A stretch of DNA of 64,000 nt from CAWKDG01 sp963848355 (GTDB lineage: Bacteria > Actinomycetota > Acidimicrobiia > Acidimicrobiales > UBA8190), in the NCBI GenBank assembly GCA_963848355.1, contig CAWKDG010000012.1, forward strand, positions 1,674,001 through 1,738,000. Reading direction: 5' to 3'. Shown in pieces: positions 32,862 through 42,062 of this stretch. A program made the position numbers and the translations under genes. The notes below the pieces were generated by a model. It saw nothing but the letters and a program-made list of their open reading frames with translations. It did no database searches and was not told the origin of the DNA. Every line of letters begins with the position of its first letter. Positions within the stretch are counted from its first letter, which is position 1.

Positions 32862-34025
32862 ATGGCTGACATCGAGATCGGCATCTACAAGTCGGGCCGC
32901 CAGGCCTACGGCTTCGACGACATCGCCATCGTCCCCAGCCGCCGGACACGCGATCCCGAGGATGTCGACATCTCGTGGGAGATCGACGCCTTCCGCTTCG
33001 ACCTCCCGCTGATGGCCGCGGCCATGGACGGCGTGGTGAGCCCGCGGACGGCCATCGAGATCGGACGCCTCGGCGGTCTGGCCGTGCTCAATCTCGAGGG
33101 GCTGTGGACGCGCTACGAGGATCCCGACGCGTTGTTCGACGAGATCGCCAAGCTCGACGACGACAAGGCGACGGCCCGGATGCAGCAGATGTACCTGGAG
33201 CCGATCAAGCCCGAGCTCGTGACCGAGCGGATCCGTGAGATCAACGCCGCCGGCGTGACGTCGTGCGCCTCGGTCACACCCCAGCGCACGACCGAGATGG
33301 CGCCGGCCATCCTGGCCGGAGAGCTCGACATGCTCGTTATCCAGGGCACGGTGGTCTCGGCCGAACACGTCTCGAAGACGGTGGAGCCGCTGAACCTGAA
33401 GAAGTTCATCCGCGAGTTCGATCTCCCCGTGATCGTGGGCGGGTGCGCCTCGTACCAGGCCGCCCTGCACCTGATGCGGACGGGAGCGGTGGGGGTCCTC
33501 GTGGGCGTGGGCCCCGGGAACGCCTGCACGACCCGGGGGGTGCTCGGGATCGGGGTGCCCCAGGCGACGGCCATCGCCGACGTGGCCGGTGCGAGGATGC
33601 GCCACCTCGACGAGACGAACGTCTACGTCCACGTGATCGCCGACGGGGGGATGAGCCGGGGCGGCGACATCGCCAAGGCCATCGCCTGCGGGGCCGACGC
33701 CGTGATGCTCGGGTCGCCGTTGTCGTCGGCCCAGGAAGCGCCGTGCCGGGGATTCCACTGGGGGATGGCCACCTTCCACCCGACCCTGCCGCGCGGGGCC
33801 CGGGTGCGGACGACGGTGCGGGGGACGATGAGCGAGATCCTCCTCGGCCCGGCCCACGAGAACGACGGTCGGATGAACCTGTTCGGGGCGCTGCGGACAT
33901 CGATGGCGACGTGCGGGTACCAGTCGGTGAAGGAGTTCCAGAAGGCGGAGGTGATGATCGCCCCGGCACTGCAGACCGAGGGGAAGGCGTTGCAGCGGTC
34001 CCAGGGTGTGGGGATGGGTCGCTGA
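32862..34025 (+). CDS. guaB3: GuaB3 family IMP dehydrogenase-related protein
   Basis: 387 aa without a CBS insert. EIGIYKSGRQAYGFDDIAIV is typical of the GuaB3 group found in actinobacteria and cyanobacteria; the barrel has VIVGGCASYQAALHLMRTGA, the catalytic-Cys loop VGPGNACTTRGVLGIGVPQA and ADGGMSRGGDIAKAIACGAD. ATG 32862 follows gagggaggcacg. A TAACGT hexamer at 32825-32830 could be its -10. Some GuaB3 proteins act as IMP dehydrogenase or GMP reductase; which applies here is not visible. guaA follows after 13 nt. Confidence 0.9.
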   Translation: MADIEIGIYKSGRQAYGFDDIAIVPSRRTRDPEDVDISWEIDAFRFDLPLMAAAMDGVVSPRTAIEIGRLGGLAVLNLEGLWTRYEDPDALFDEIAKLDDDKATARMQQMYLEPIKPELVTERIREINAAGVTSCASVTPQRTTEMAPAILAGELDMLVIQGTVVSAEHVSKTVEPLNLKKFIREFDLPVIVGGCASYQAALHLMRTGAVGVLVGVGPGNACTTRGVLGIGVPQATAIADVAGARMRHLDETNVYVHVIADGGMSRGGDIAKAIACGADAVMLGSPLSSAQEAPCRGFHWGMATFHPTLPRGARVRTTVRGTMSEILLGPAHENDGRMNLFGALRTSMATCGYQSVKEFQKAEVMIAPALQTEGKALQRSQGVGMGR

Positions 34026-34038
34026 CCGCCGGCCGCCT

Positions 34039-35584
34039 GTGACCGAGGGTCTCGAGACCGTCCTCGTCGTCGACTTCGGCGCGCAGTACGCGCAGCTGAT
34101 CGCCCGCCGCGTCCGCGAGGCGCGCGTCTACTCGGAGATCGTCCGCCACGACATCAGCGTGGACGAGGTGGCGGCGCGGCCGACCGACGGGGATCATCTT
34201 GTCGGGCGGTCCCGAATCGGTGCACGCCGAGTGGGCACCGCTGCTCGATCCCGGGATCTACGACCTCGGCATCCCCATCCTGGGGATCTGCTACGGAGCG
34301 CAACTCGTCTGCTCCCAGCTGGGGGGGACCGTGAGCCGGACCGGACGCGGCGAGTACGGCCGGACCCCGCTCACCCGGATTGGGACGTCCCCGCTGTTCG
34401 CCGACTGGCCGCCCGACGGGAAGGCCGACGTGTGGATGAGCCACGGCGACTCGATGAGCGAAGTCCCGCCGGGCTTCGTGGTGACGGCGTCCACCCCCGA
34501 CGCCCCCGTCGCCGCCCTCGAGAACGGCGACCGCCGGATCCTCGGGGTGCAGTTCCACCCCGAGGTGGTGCACACCCACTGCGGGCAGGAGCTGCTCGAG
34601 CGCTTCCTGTTCGACGTGTGCGGCGCCCGGCCGCGGTGGACGCACACGAACATCATCGAGTCGTCGGTGGCCGCCGTGCGCGACCAGGTGGGGGGGGACC
34701 GGGTGCTGTGCGCCCTGTCGGGGGGCGTCGACTCGGCCGTGGCCGCGGCGCTGGTCCACCGGGCCGTCGGCGATCAGCTGACCTGTGTCTTCGTCGACAC
34801 CGGGCTGATGCGGTCGGGTGAGGCCGACCAGGTGGAGGAGACGTTCCGCAGCCAGTTCCACGTCGACCTGATCCACGTGAAGGCGGTGGACCGCTTCTTC
34901 GGCGTCCTGAAGGGCCTGACCGACCCCGAAGCCAAGCGCAAGGCCATCGGGGAGACCTTCATCCGCGTCTTCGAGGAGGTGGCGCGCGACGTCGAGGACG
35001 CCCGCTTCCTCGTCCAGGGGACGCTGTACCCCGACGTGATCGAGTCGGGGACGAAGGACGCGGCGAACATCAAATCCCACCACAACGTGGGCGGGCTGCC
35101 GCAGGACATGGCCTTCGCCCTCGTCGAGCCGCTGCGGCAGTTGTTCAAGGACGAGGTGCGGTCGGTGGGCGAGGAGCTCGGGCTGCCCGAGGAGATCGTG
35201 TGGCGCCAGCCCTTCCCCGGCCCCGGACTGGCCGTGCGGATCATCGGCGAGGTCACCCCCGAGCGGGCCGGGATCCTGCGGGCGGCCGACGAGATCGTGG
35301 TCGAGGAGATCAGACGGGCCGGGCTGTACCGCCACCTGTGGCAGAGCTTCGCCGTCCTCCCGGCCGTGCGCACCGTCGGGGTGATGGGCGACGGGCGGAC
35401 CTACGCCTATCCGATCGTCATCCGGGCCGTCACCTCCGACGACGCCATGACGGCCGACTGGGCGCGCCTGCCGTACGACCTCCTGGAACGGCTGTCGAGC
35501 CGGATCATCAACGAGGTGGACGGCGTCAACCGGGTGGCACTCGACATCACGTCGAAGCCCCCGGGCACCATCGAGTGGGAGTGA
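34039..35584 (+). CDS. guaA: GMP synthase, glutamine-hydrolysing (frameshifted in this sequence)
   Basis: Aminates XMP to GMP. The amidotransferase domain starts VLVVDFGAQYAQLIARRVRE and continues with the nucleophile in LGICYGAQLVCSQLGG and His in VQFHPEVVHT. The ATP-pyrophosphatase loop is LSGGVDSAVAAALVHRAVG, and the dimerisation domain ends with TSKPPGTIEWE. The first 50 codons are in another frame; removing one G from 34189-34192 gives RPTDGIILSGGPES and a 514-aa enzyme, the normal length. Likely a base-calling error. GTG 34039 is the start. Confidence 0.93.
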
Positions 35585-38019
35585 CCGTGACCGGTTCCCC
35601 GTTGCACCGCTTCGGCGGGCTCGGCTCCTTCGACGGCGTGGACGAGTTCGAGGACCTCGCCGGGGCCGCCCCCATCGGTGAGGGTGGCAGTGCCGGTGAG
35701 GGTGAGGAGGCTGGCGCCCCGGCACCGAGAAAGCCGCGGTGGAGCGACAGCGTCCCCCACCCCGACGTCCTGCTCGAGGACCTGAACGAACCCCAGCGGC
35801 GCGCCGTGGTCCACCGGGGCGGGCCGCTGCTGGTGGTGGCCGGGGCCGGGTCGGGCAAGACGCGGGTGCTGACGCGACGGGTGGGTCATCTGATCGCCAC
35901 CGGCGACGCCCGGCCCTGGGAGATCCTGGCCATCACCTTCACCAACAAGGCGGCCGACGAGATGCGGACGCGCCTCGTCGGACTGGTGGGGCCGGTGGCC
36001 GAGAAGATGTGGGTCTCCACCTTCCACGCCGCCTGCGTCCGCATCCTGCGGGCCCACGCCGAGCGGCTCGGCTACCGGAAGTCGTTCACCATCTACGACG
36101 ACACCGACTCCCGGCGCCTGGTCGAGCAGATCCTGCGCGACCTGAACATCGACGCCAAGAAGATCCCGCCCCGGTCCGTGCAGGCCACCATCTCGGGGGC
36201 GAAAGCCGAGATGATCGAGGCCGCCGCCTTCGTCGACCAGGCGCGGTCGGTGTTCGAGCGACGGATGGCCGACGTCTACGTCGAGTACAGCAAGCGGCTG
36301 TTCGCCGCCTCGGCCATGGACTTCGACGACCTCCTGCTCCTGGCCGTCAAGCTGTTCCGCCAGGAGAGCGACGTCCTCGAGTCGTACCAGAAGCGGTTCC
36401 GGCAGGTGCTGGTGGACGAGTACCAGGACACCAACCGGGTGCAGAACGAGCTGGTGATGCTCCTGTGTGCCGAACACCGCAACGTCTGCATCGTGGGCGA
36501 CACCGACCAGTCGATCTACGCCTTCCGCGGGGCCGACATCCGCAACATCCTCGAGTTCGAGAAGGCCTTCCCCGACGCCGAGATCATCCCGCTGGAGCAG
36601 AACTACCGGTCGACGAAGACGATCCTCGACGCCGCCAACGCCGTGATCGTGAACAACACGAGCCGGGTGCCGAAGGAGCTGTGGACCGACGGTGAGCGCG
36701 GCGAGCCGGTCAACCGGTTCCGGGCTGAGGACGAGTACGACGAGGCGGCGTGGGTGGCGGCCGAGATCGGGCGGCTGCACCACGCCGAGGGCCTGCGCTA
36801 CGGCGACGTCGCCATCTTCTACCGGACGAACGCCCAGAGCCGGGCCCTGGAAGAGGCCCTGGTGCGGTCGACGATCGCCTACAAGGTCGTGGGGGGGACC
36901 CGCTTCTACGACCGGCGCGAGGTGAAGGACATCCTCGCCTACCTCCGCGTGGTGGCCAATCCGGCCGACGAGATCTCGGCCCGGCGCATCGTGAACGTGC
37001 CCCGCCGGGGGGTGGGCGAGACCTCGGCCGACCGCCTGGCCGCCTGGGCCCGCGACGGGGGACGGGCCTTCGCCGACTGCTTCGACCGGGGGGCCGAGGC
37101 CGGCGTGACGGGACGGGCCGCCGCCGGTCTGGCGTCGCTGGCGCTGCTGCTCGACGACCTGCGGGCCGACGCCGACGCCGGGGCCGGCCCCGCCGCGCTG
37201 ATCGACGCCGTGGCCACGCGGACGGGGTACGTGGCCGAGCTCGAGGCGCAGGACACCCTGGAGGCGGCCGGGCGGCTGGAGAACATCGCCGAGCTGATGG
37301 GGGCGGCGGTGGACTACGACTCCCTCGACGAGTTCCTCGAGTCGGTGGCCCTCGTGTCCGACGCCGACGAGATCGAGGACGACGGCAGCCGGGTGTCGCT
37401 GATGACGCTGCACACGGCGAAGGGCCTCGAGTTCCCGGCCGTCTTCCTGGTGGGGATGGAGGACGGGGTGTTCCCCCACCTGCGGTCCCTCGACGACCCC
37501 CTGCAGTTGGAGGAGGAACGGCGCCTGGCCTACGTCGGGATCACCCGGGCCCGGCGCCACCTCTATGTCACCCACGCGTGGAGCCGGACCCTGTGGGGGT
37601 CGACCTCGCACGCCATCCCCAGCCGCTTCCTGTCCGAGATCCCGGCCGAGCTCGTGCGCGACGTGGGGGCGTCGGCCACGCTCCGTCCCGATCCGACGCG
37701 GCCGGGCTCGCCGCGTCCGCGTTTCTCCCGTGTGGGCCGGCGGGGCGGGCCGGGGGACGGAGGCGACGGCACCGACGACGACACCTGGACCGCCGCGGCC
37801 GAGACGGCCCACGACGAGGACGCCTGGCACGATCCCGACCCGTGGGCCGACGAGACGGTCGACGACGCCCGTCCGCGCCGGGCACCGACGACGTCCGACG
37901 CCGGACCCCCGCGTCCGCCGACGACGGCGGCACGGAGCCGGCGGTCGACGGGGACGGGGACGGGGCGCCGGAGCCGGCTGCCGAAGATGGCCGAAGAGCG
38001 CTTCCGTTCGGGTGCCTGA
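35581..38019 (+). CDS. pcrA: UvrD/PcrA-type superfamily 1 DNA helicase
   Basis: 812 aa. ATP-dependent 3'-5' helicase for repair and replication restart. Walker A AGAGSGKTRVLTRRV, motif II VDEYQDTNRVQNELV, motif III GDTDQSIYAFRGADI, motif IV EQNYRSTKTILDAAN, LMTLHTAKGLEFPAVFLVGM (V) and AYVGITRARRHLYVTHA (VI) are all intact. A 60-residue acidic N-terminal extension precedes the core. The last 120 residues are acidic then Arg/Thr-rich, without the recognisable Tudor-like end of PcrA. GTG 35581 overlaps the guaA stop. Confidence 0.95.
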   Translation: MTVTGSPLHRFGGLGSFDGVDEFEDLAGAAPIGEGGSAGEGEEAGAPAPRKPRWSDSVPHPDVLLEDLNEPQRRAVVHRGGPLLVVAGAGSGKTRVLTRRVGHLIATGDARPWEILAITFTNKAADEMRTRLVGLVGPVAEKMWVSTFHAACVRILRAHAERLGYRKSFTIYDDTDSRRLVEQILRDLNIDAKKIPPRSVQATISGAKAEMIEAAAFVDQARSVFERRMADVYVEYSKRLFAASAMDFDDLLLLAVKLFRQESDVLESYQKRFRQVLVDEYQDTNRVQNELVMLLCAEHRNVCIVGDTDQSIYAFRGADIRNILEFEKAFPDAEIIPLEQNYRSTKTILDAANAVIVNNTSRVPKELWTDGERGEPVNRFRAEDEYDEAAWVAAEIGRLHHAEGLRYGDVAIFYRTNAQSRALEEALVRSTIAYKVVGGTRFYDRREVKDILAYLRVVANPADEISARRIVNVPRRGVGETSADRLAAWARDGGRAFADCFDRGAEAGVTGRAAAGLASLALLLDDLRADADAGAGPAALIDAVATRTGYVAELEAQDTLEAAGRLENIAELMGAAVDYDSLDEFLESVALVSDADEIEDDGSRVSLMTLHTAKGLEFPAVFLVGMEDGVFPHLRSLDDPLQLEEERRLAYVGITRARRHLYVTHAWSRTLWGSTSHAIPSRFLSEIPAELVRDVGASATLRPDPTRPGSPRPRFSRVGRRGGPGDGGDGTDDDTWTAAAETAHDEDAWHDPDPWADETVDDARPRRAPTTSDAGPPRPPTTAARSRRSTGTGTGRRSRLPKMAEERFRSGA

Positions 38020-38821
38020 CCGGGGCGAGGCCGACCCGTCGGGCCCCGGCGACTGGGATGCCCGCACCTACGACCGGATCTCCGATCCGATGACCCGGTG
38101 GGGGCGTGACGTCCTCGCCCGCCTGGTGGTGGACAGTGACGCCACCGTGCTCGACGCCGGGTGCGGCACCGGTCGGGTCACCGAGATGCTGCTCGAGACG
38201 ATGGCCGACGGACGGGTGGTAGCCCTCGACGCCGCGCCCTCGATGCTCGCCGAGGCGCGTCGTCGCCTGGCCGGTTTCGGTGACCGGGTGCTGTTCGTCG
38301 CCGCCGATCTCCTCGACCTGGCGCCCGGGACCCTGGGGGGCTGGGCCCCGGTCGACGCCGTGTTGTCGACGGCCACCTTCCACTGGGTGCTCGACCACGA
38401 CCGGCTCTTCGCCAACCTGGCCGGGGTCCTGCGCCCGGGGGGCCAGCTCGTGGCCCAGTGCGGGGCGGCCGGGAACATCGCCCGTCTGATGGCGGCCGTG
38501 CGCACGACCGGGACGGAGCGCACCGGGGCGTGGTTCTACGCCACCCCGGAGGAGACGCGCCGGCGCCTGGAGGAGTCGGGATTCACCGAGATCGAGGTGT
38601 GGACGCACCCCGAGCCCACGCCTATCGATCCGGCCGAGCTCGCCACCTATCTGGAGACGGTGTGCCTGCGGACGCTGGTCGCCCCCATGGCCCCCGGGGA
38701 GCGGACGAGATTCCTGGAGTCGGTGGCCGTCGCGCTCGGCGAACCGGTGATCGACTACGTCCGGCTCAACATCGTCGCCCGGCGGGGTGGCGACGAGACG
38801 AAAGCGGGCGCCGCCGCCTGA
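38012..38821 (+). CDS. Class I SAM-dependent methyltransferase
   Basis: 269 aa. Motif I VLDAGCGTGRVTEMLLE binds SAM; VVALDAAPSMLAEARRRL is motif II, and VLSTATFHWVLDHDRLFANL plus VLRPGGQLVAQCG complete the fold. The WDARTYDRISDPMTRWGRDV start and FHWV segment recall trans-aconitate methyltransferase-like enzymes. The substrate is not determinable. GTG 38012 overlaps the pcrA end by 8 nt. Confidence 0.87.
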   Translation: MPDRGEADPSGPGDWDARTYDRISDPMTRWGRDVLARLVVDSDATVLDAGCGTGRVTEMLLETMADGRVVALDAAPSMLAEARRRLAGFGDRVLFVAADLLDLAPGTLGGWAPVDAVLSTATFHWVLDHDRLFANLAGVLRPGGQLVAQCGAAGNIARLMAAVRTTGTERTGAWFYATPEETRRRLEESGFTEIEVWTHPEPTPIDPAELATYLETVCLRTLVAPMAPGERTRFLESVAVALGEPVIDYVRLNIVARRGGDETKAGAAA

Positions 38822-38860
38822 GGCGCCGGCGTGGACAGCGGCGGGTGCCGCTGTGGCGCC
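38822..38860 (+). terminator. Hairpin after methyltransferase gene, candidate terminator
   Basis: An 8-base perfect stem acagcggc/gccgctgt (38835-38842 with 38847-38854, loop gggt) is nested within ggcgcc/ggcgcc (38822-38827 with 38855-38860). It directly follows the stop. No T run. Confidence 0.5.
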
Positions 38861-38905
38861 CGTGACCCGTGGGACTGCGCTGGCGCCGGGCGGGGTGGGG
38901 GTGCC

Positions 38906-38911
38906 TACACT
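38906..38911 (+). promoter_or_regulatory. -10-like hexamer, predicted leaderless start for cobalamin-binding gene
   Basis: TACACT ends 9 nt before ATG 38921; no ribosome-binding site between. Confidence 0.4.
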
Positions 38912-38920
38912 CAGTGCCCG

Positions 38921-39340
38921 ATGAAGCGTCCCTACCGGGTGATCGTGGCCAAGCCGGGCCTCGATGGCCATGACCGAGGTGCCAAGGTCATCGCGCGCGC
39001 CCTGCGCGACGCCGGGTTCGAGGTGATCTACACCGGGCTGCACCAGACCCCGGAGCAGGTCGTCCAGGTGGCCGTGCAGGAGGACGCCGACGCCGTCGGA
39101 CTGTCGCTGCTGTCGGGGGCCCATCTGACCCTCGTGCCCCGTGTCCTCGACGGGCTGCGGGCCGAGGGCCTCGGCGACGTCCTCGTGATCGTGGGAGGGA
39201 TCATCCCCGACGCCGACATCCCGGCCCTGAAGAAGCTCGGGGTCGCCGCCGTGTTCACCCCCGGCGCACCGCTGCCCACCATCGTCACAGAGGTGGCCGA
39301 CGCGCTCGACGCTCGCGAGGAGGCCACGTCGGGAGGATGA
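38921..39340 (+). CDS. Stand-alone cobalamin-binding mutase subunit
   Basis: 139 aa, a single B12-binding domain like the C-terminal domain of methylmalonyl-CoA mutase. The base-off motif D-x-H-x-x-G is present in VIVAKPGLDGHDRGAKVIAR, followed by LSLLSGAHLTLVPRVLDGL and VVGGIIPDADIPALKKLGV. Such small subunits pair with a separate catalytic large subunit; none is in the window. It lies just upstream of succinyl-CoA synthetase, which fits a methylmalonyl-CoA to succinyl-CoA route, but other acyl-CoA mutases are possible. Confidence 0.9.
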   Translation: MKRPYRVIVAKPGLDGHDRGAKVIARALRDAGFEVIYTGLHQTPEQVVQVAVQEDADAVGLSLLSGAHLTLVPRVLDGLRAEGLGDVLVIVGGIIPDADIPALKKLGVAAVFTPGAPLPTIVTEVADALDAREEATSGG

Positions 39341-39403
39341 CCCCCGGGGGATGACCTCGGGAACGACGGACACACACAATCGCGGACCAGAGAGGGAGCA
39401 GCG

Positions 39404-40551
39404 GTGGATCTCTACGAGTACCAGGGGAAGCAGTACTTTGCCCGGTTCGGCATCCCCATTTCACCCGGCGGCGTGGCCGACACGGTGGAGGAGGCGGTGG
39501 CCCGGGCCGATGCGGCCGGGTATCCGGTGGTGGTGAAGGCACAGGTGAAGGTGGGCGGCCGGGGCAAGGCCGGTGGCATCCAGCTGGCCGACGACGCCGA
39601 CGCCGTGCGCCGTCACGCCGCCGCCATCTTGGGAATGGACATCCACGGCCATGTGGTGCACCGGCTGTGGATCGAGAACGCGTCGGACATCGCCAAGGAG
39701 TACTACGCCAGCTTCACCCTCGACCGGGGGGCCAAGCTCCACCTGTGCATGGTCTCGGCCAAGGGAGGGGTGGAGATCGAGGAGGTGGCCGCCACCGACC
39801 CCGACGCCATCTCCCGGCTGCACGTCGATCCGGTCGACGGGCTCTCGCTGGCCGCCGCCGCCGACCTGGTGGCCGCGGCCGGCCTCGACACCGAGGCCAG
39901 GGAACAAGCGGCCGCCCTGCTGGTGAAGCTCTACACCTGCTACGTCGAGGGCGACTGTGACCTGGCTGAGATCAATCCGTTGATCCTCACCACCGACGGT
40001 CGGGTCCACGCCTTGGACGCCAAGGTCACCCTGGACGACAACGCCGCCTTCCGGCATCCCGAATGGGACGCCTTCGCCCACGACGAGGAGCTCGACGAAC
40101 GCGAGAAGCTGGCCAAGGAGAAGGGGCTCAATTACATCGGCCTGACGGGTTCGGTGGGGATCATCGCCAACGGGGCCGGACTGGCCATGAGCACGCTGGA
40201 CGTGGTCACCCAGGTGGGGGGAACGGCGGCCAACTTCCTGGACATCGGGGGGGAGCCAACGCCGACGTCATGGCCGCCGCCCTGGACGTGATCAACAGCG
40301 ACGGGGCCGTGCGGGCCATCTTCGTGAACATCTTCGGCGGGATCACCCGGGTGGACGAGGTGGCCAACGGGGTCGTCGAAGCCCTGCGCCGGGTGGACAT
40401 CACGTCGCCGATCGTGTTGCGGCTCGACGGGACCAACGCCGAGGCGGGCCGGGAGATCCTGGCCGAGCACCTGTCGGACACCCTCATCATGGAGCCCACC
40501 ATGCTCGACGCTGCGCGTCGGGCGGTGGAGTTGGCGGGAGGAAAGAAGTGA
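39404..40551 (+). CDS. sucC: Succinyl-CoA synthetase beta subunit (frameshifted in this sequence)
   Basis: ATP-grasp subunit of the TCA-cycle ligase. DLYEYQGKQYFARFGIPISP, VVKAQVKVGGRGKAGGIQLA and CDLAEINPLILT match the family; the second half has IFVNIFGGITRVDEVANGVV. The frame breaks after NFLDIGG. Adding one G to the 7-G run 40247-40253 gives DIGGGANADVMAAAL and a 382-aa protein of normal size. GTG 39404 follows gagagggagcag. The stop overlaps sucD. Confidence 0.93.
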
Positions 40552-41435
40552 GCATCTTCGTCGACCAGAGCACGAAGGTCATCGTCCAGGGCCTGACCGG
40601 GGGCCAGGGTCGCTTCCACGGGTTGCGCAACCGCGCCTACGGCACCCAGGTGGTCGGCGGGGTGACGCCGGGCAAGGGCGGCACCGACGTCGACGGCGTC
40701 CCTGTCTTCGACAGCGTGGCCGAGGCCGTGGCCGCCACCGGAGCCGACGCCTCGTTCGTCGTGGTCCCCCCCAAGTTCGCCGCCGACGCCATCGTCGAGG
40801 CGGCCGACGGGGGCATCACCTTCATCGTCTGTATCACCGAGGGCATCCCGGCCCAGGACGAAGCCCTCTTCTACAACCGCCTGCGCCGCGACCACCCCGG
40901 CACACGCCTCCTCGGTCCCAATTGTCCGGGGATCATCTCGCCGGGGAAGTGCAACATCGGGATCACCTCGGGTGACATCGCCATGGCCGGCGGACCGGTG
41001 GGCATCGTGAGCCGGTCCGGCACCCTCACCTATCAGGCGTTGCACGAGCTGTCGCAACAGGGGGTGGGCCAGACCACGTGTGTGGGGATCGGCGGCGACC
41101 CCGTCCCGGGGACGAGCTTCATCGACTGCCTGGCCGCCTTCGAGGCCGACCCCGACACGCGCGCCGTGATGATGATCGGCGAGATCGGGGGCTCGGCCGA
41201 GGAGCAGGCGGCCGCGTTCATCGCCGAGCACGTGACGAAACCGGTCGTCTGCTACATCGCCGGCGTCACCGCCCCCCCGGGACGCAAGATGGGTCACGCC
41301 GGCGCCATCATCTCCGGTTCGCAGGGAACGGCGCAGGCCAAGATGGCGGCCCTGGCGGCCGTCGGGGTGTCGGTGGCCCAGAACCCGACCGAGGCGGGGG
41401 AGAAGATGGTCGAGGTGGTGAAAGGCCTCTCGTAG
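40548..41435 (+). CDS. sucD: Succinyl-CoA synthetase alpha subunit
   Basis: 295 aa. CoA-binding Rossmann domain (VIVQGLTGGQGRFHGLRNRA, LGPNCPGIISPGKCNIGI) and the ligase domain with the phosphorylated histidine in KMGHAGAIISGSQGTAQAKM. IGEIGGSAEEQAA is typical. GTG 40548 overlaps the sucC stop (GTGA), so subunits are made in step. Confidence 0.98.
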   Translation: MSIFVDQSTKVIVQGLTGGQGRFHGLRNRAYGTQVVGGVTPGKGGTDVDGVPVFDSVAEAVAATGADASFVVVPPKFAADAIVEAADGGITFIVCITEGIPAQDEALFYNRLRRDHPGTRLLGPNCPGIISPGKCNIGITSGDIAMAGGPVGIVSRSGTLTYQALHELSQQGVGQTTCVGIGGDPVPGTSFIDCLAAFEADPDTRAVMMIGEIGGSAEEQAAAFIAEHVTKPVVCYIAGVTAPPGRKMGHAGAIISGSQGTAQAKMAALAAVGVSVAQNPTEAGEKMVEVVKGLS

Positions 41436-41462
41436 CCGGGTCGGGCTCCGTCGGCGCGCTGG

Positions 41463-41468
41463 TAGCGT
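41463..41468 (+). promoter_or_regulatory. -10-like hexamer, predicted leaderless start for purN
   Basis: TAGCGT ends 6 nt before GTG 41475, with no ribosome-binding site between. Confidence 0.45.
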
Positions 41469-41474
41469 GACCGC

Positions 41475-42062
41475 GTGCGACTCGGAGTGCTCGTGTCGGG
41501 GACAGGGACCATTCTCGAGGCGCTGTTGGCCGAGGGTCTGCCCGTCGTCGTCGTCGTGGCCGACCGTCCCTGCCGGGGCCTGGAGATCGCCGCCGACCAC
41601 GGCGTGGCCGGGGAGCTCGTCGACCGGACGGCGTTCGGCGGCTTCGGGGAGGGCTTCGCGCGCGACGCCTTCACCCGTGGCGTCGTCGAGGTCCTCGAGC
41701 GCCATGACGTCGACCTGGTGGCCATGGCCGGGTTCGGCACCGTGCTCGCCCAGGCGGCCCACGATGCCTACGGGGGTCGGATCCTGAACACCCACCCGGC
41801 GCTGCTGCCGGCCTTTCCCGGGTGGCACGCCGTCGAGGACGCCCTCGCCGCCGGGGCCACGGTGACGGGGTGCACGGTGCACGTGGCCACCGTGGACATG
41901 GACGCCGGGCCGATCCTGGCCCAGGAGGAGGTGGCCGTGCGCCCCGACGACACCGCCGCCACCCTGCACGAGAGGATCAAAGAGGTGGAGCGACGTCTCT
42001 ATCCGGCGACGATCCGGAAGGTGATGGCGGCAGGGATCGGCCCCGGGGAGCGCGTCCGGTGA
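41475..42062 (+). CDS. purN: Phosphoribosylglycinamide formyltransferase
   Basis: Third step of purine synthesis, formylating GAR with 10-formyl-THF. 195 aa. Catalytic Asn and His are in RILNTHPALLPAFPGWHAVE, and the Asp in HVATVDMDAGPILAQEEVAV. The N-terminal phosphate loop reads LVSGTGTILEALL. The stop overlaps the purH start. purN-purH-folD groups formyl-THF users with its producer. Confidence 0.94.
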   Translation: MRLGVLVSGTGTILEALLAEGLPVVVVVADRPCRGLEIAADHGVAGELVDRTAFGGFGEGFARDAFTRGVVEVLERHDVDLVAMAGFGTVLAQAAHDAYGGRILNTHPALLPAFPGWHAVEDALAAGATVTGCTVHVATVDMDAGPILAQEEVAVRPDDTAATLHERIKEVERRLYPATIRKVMAAGIGPGERVR

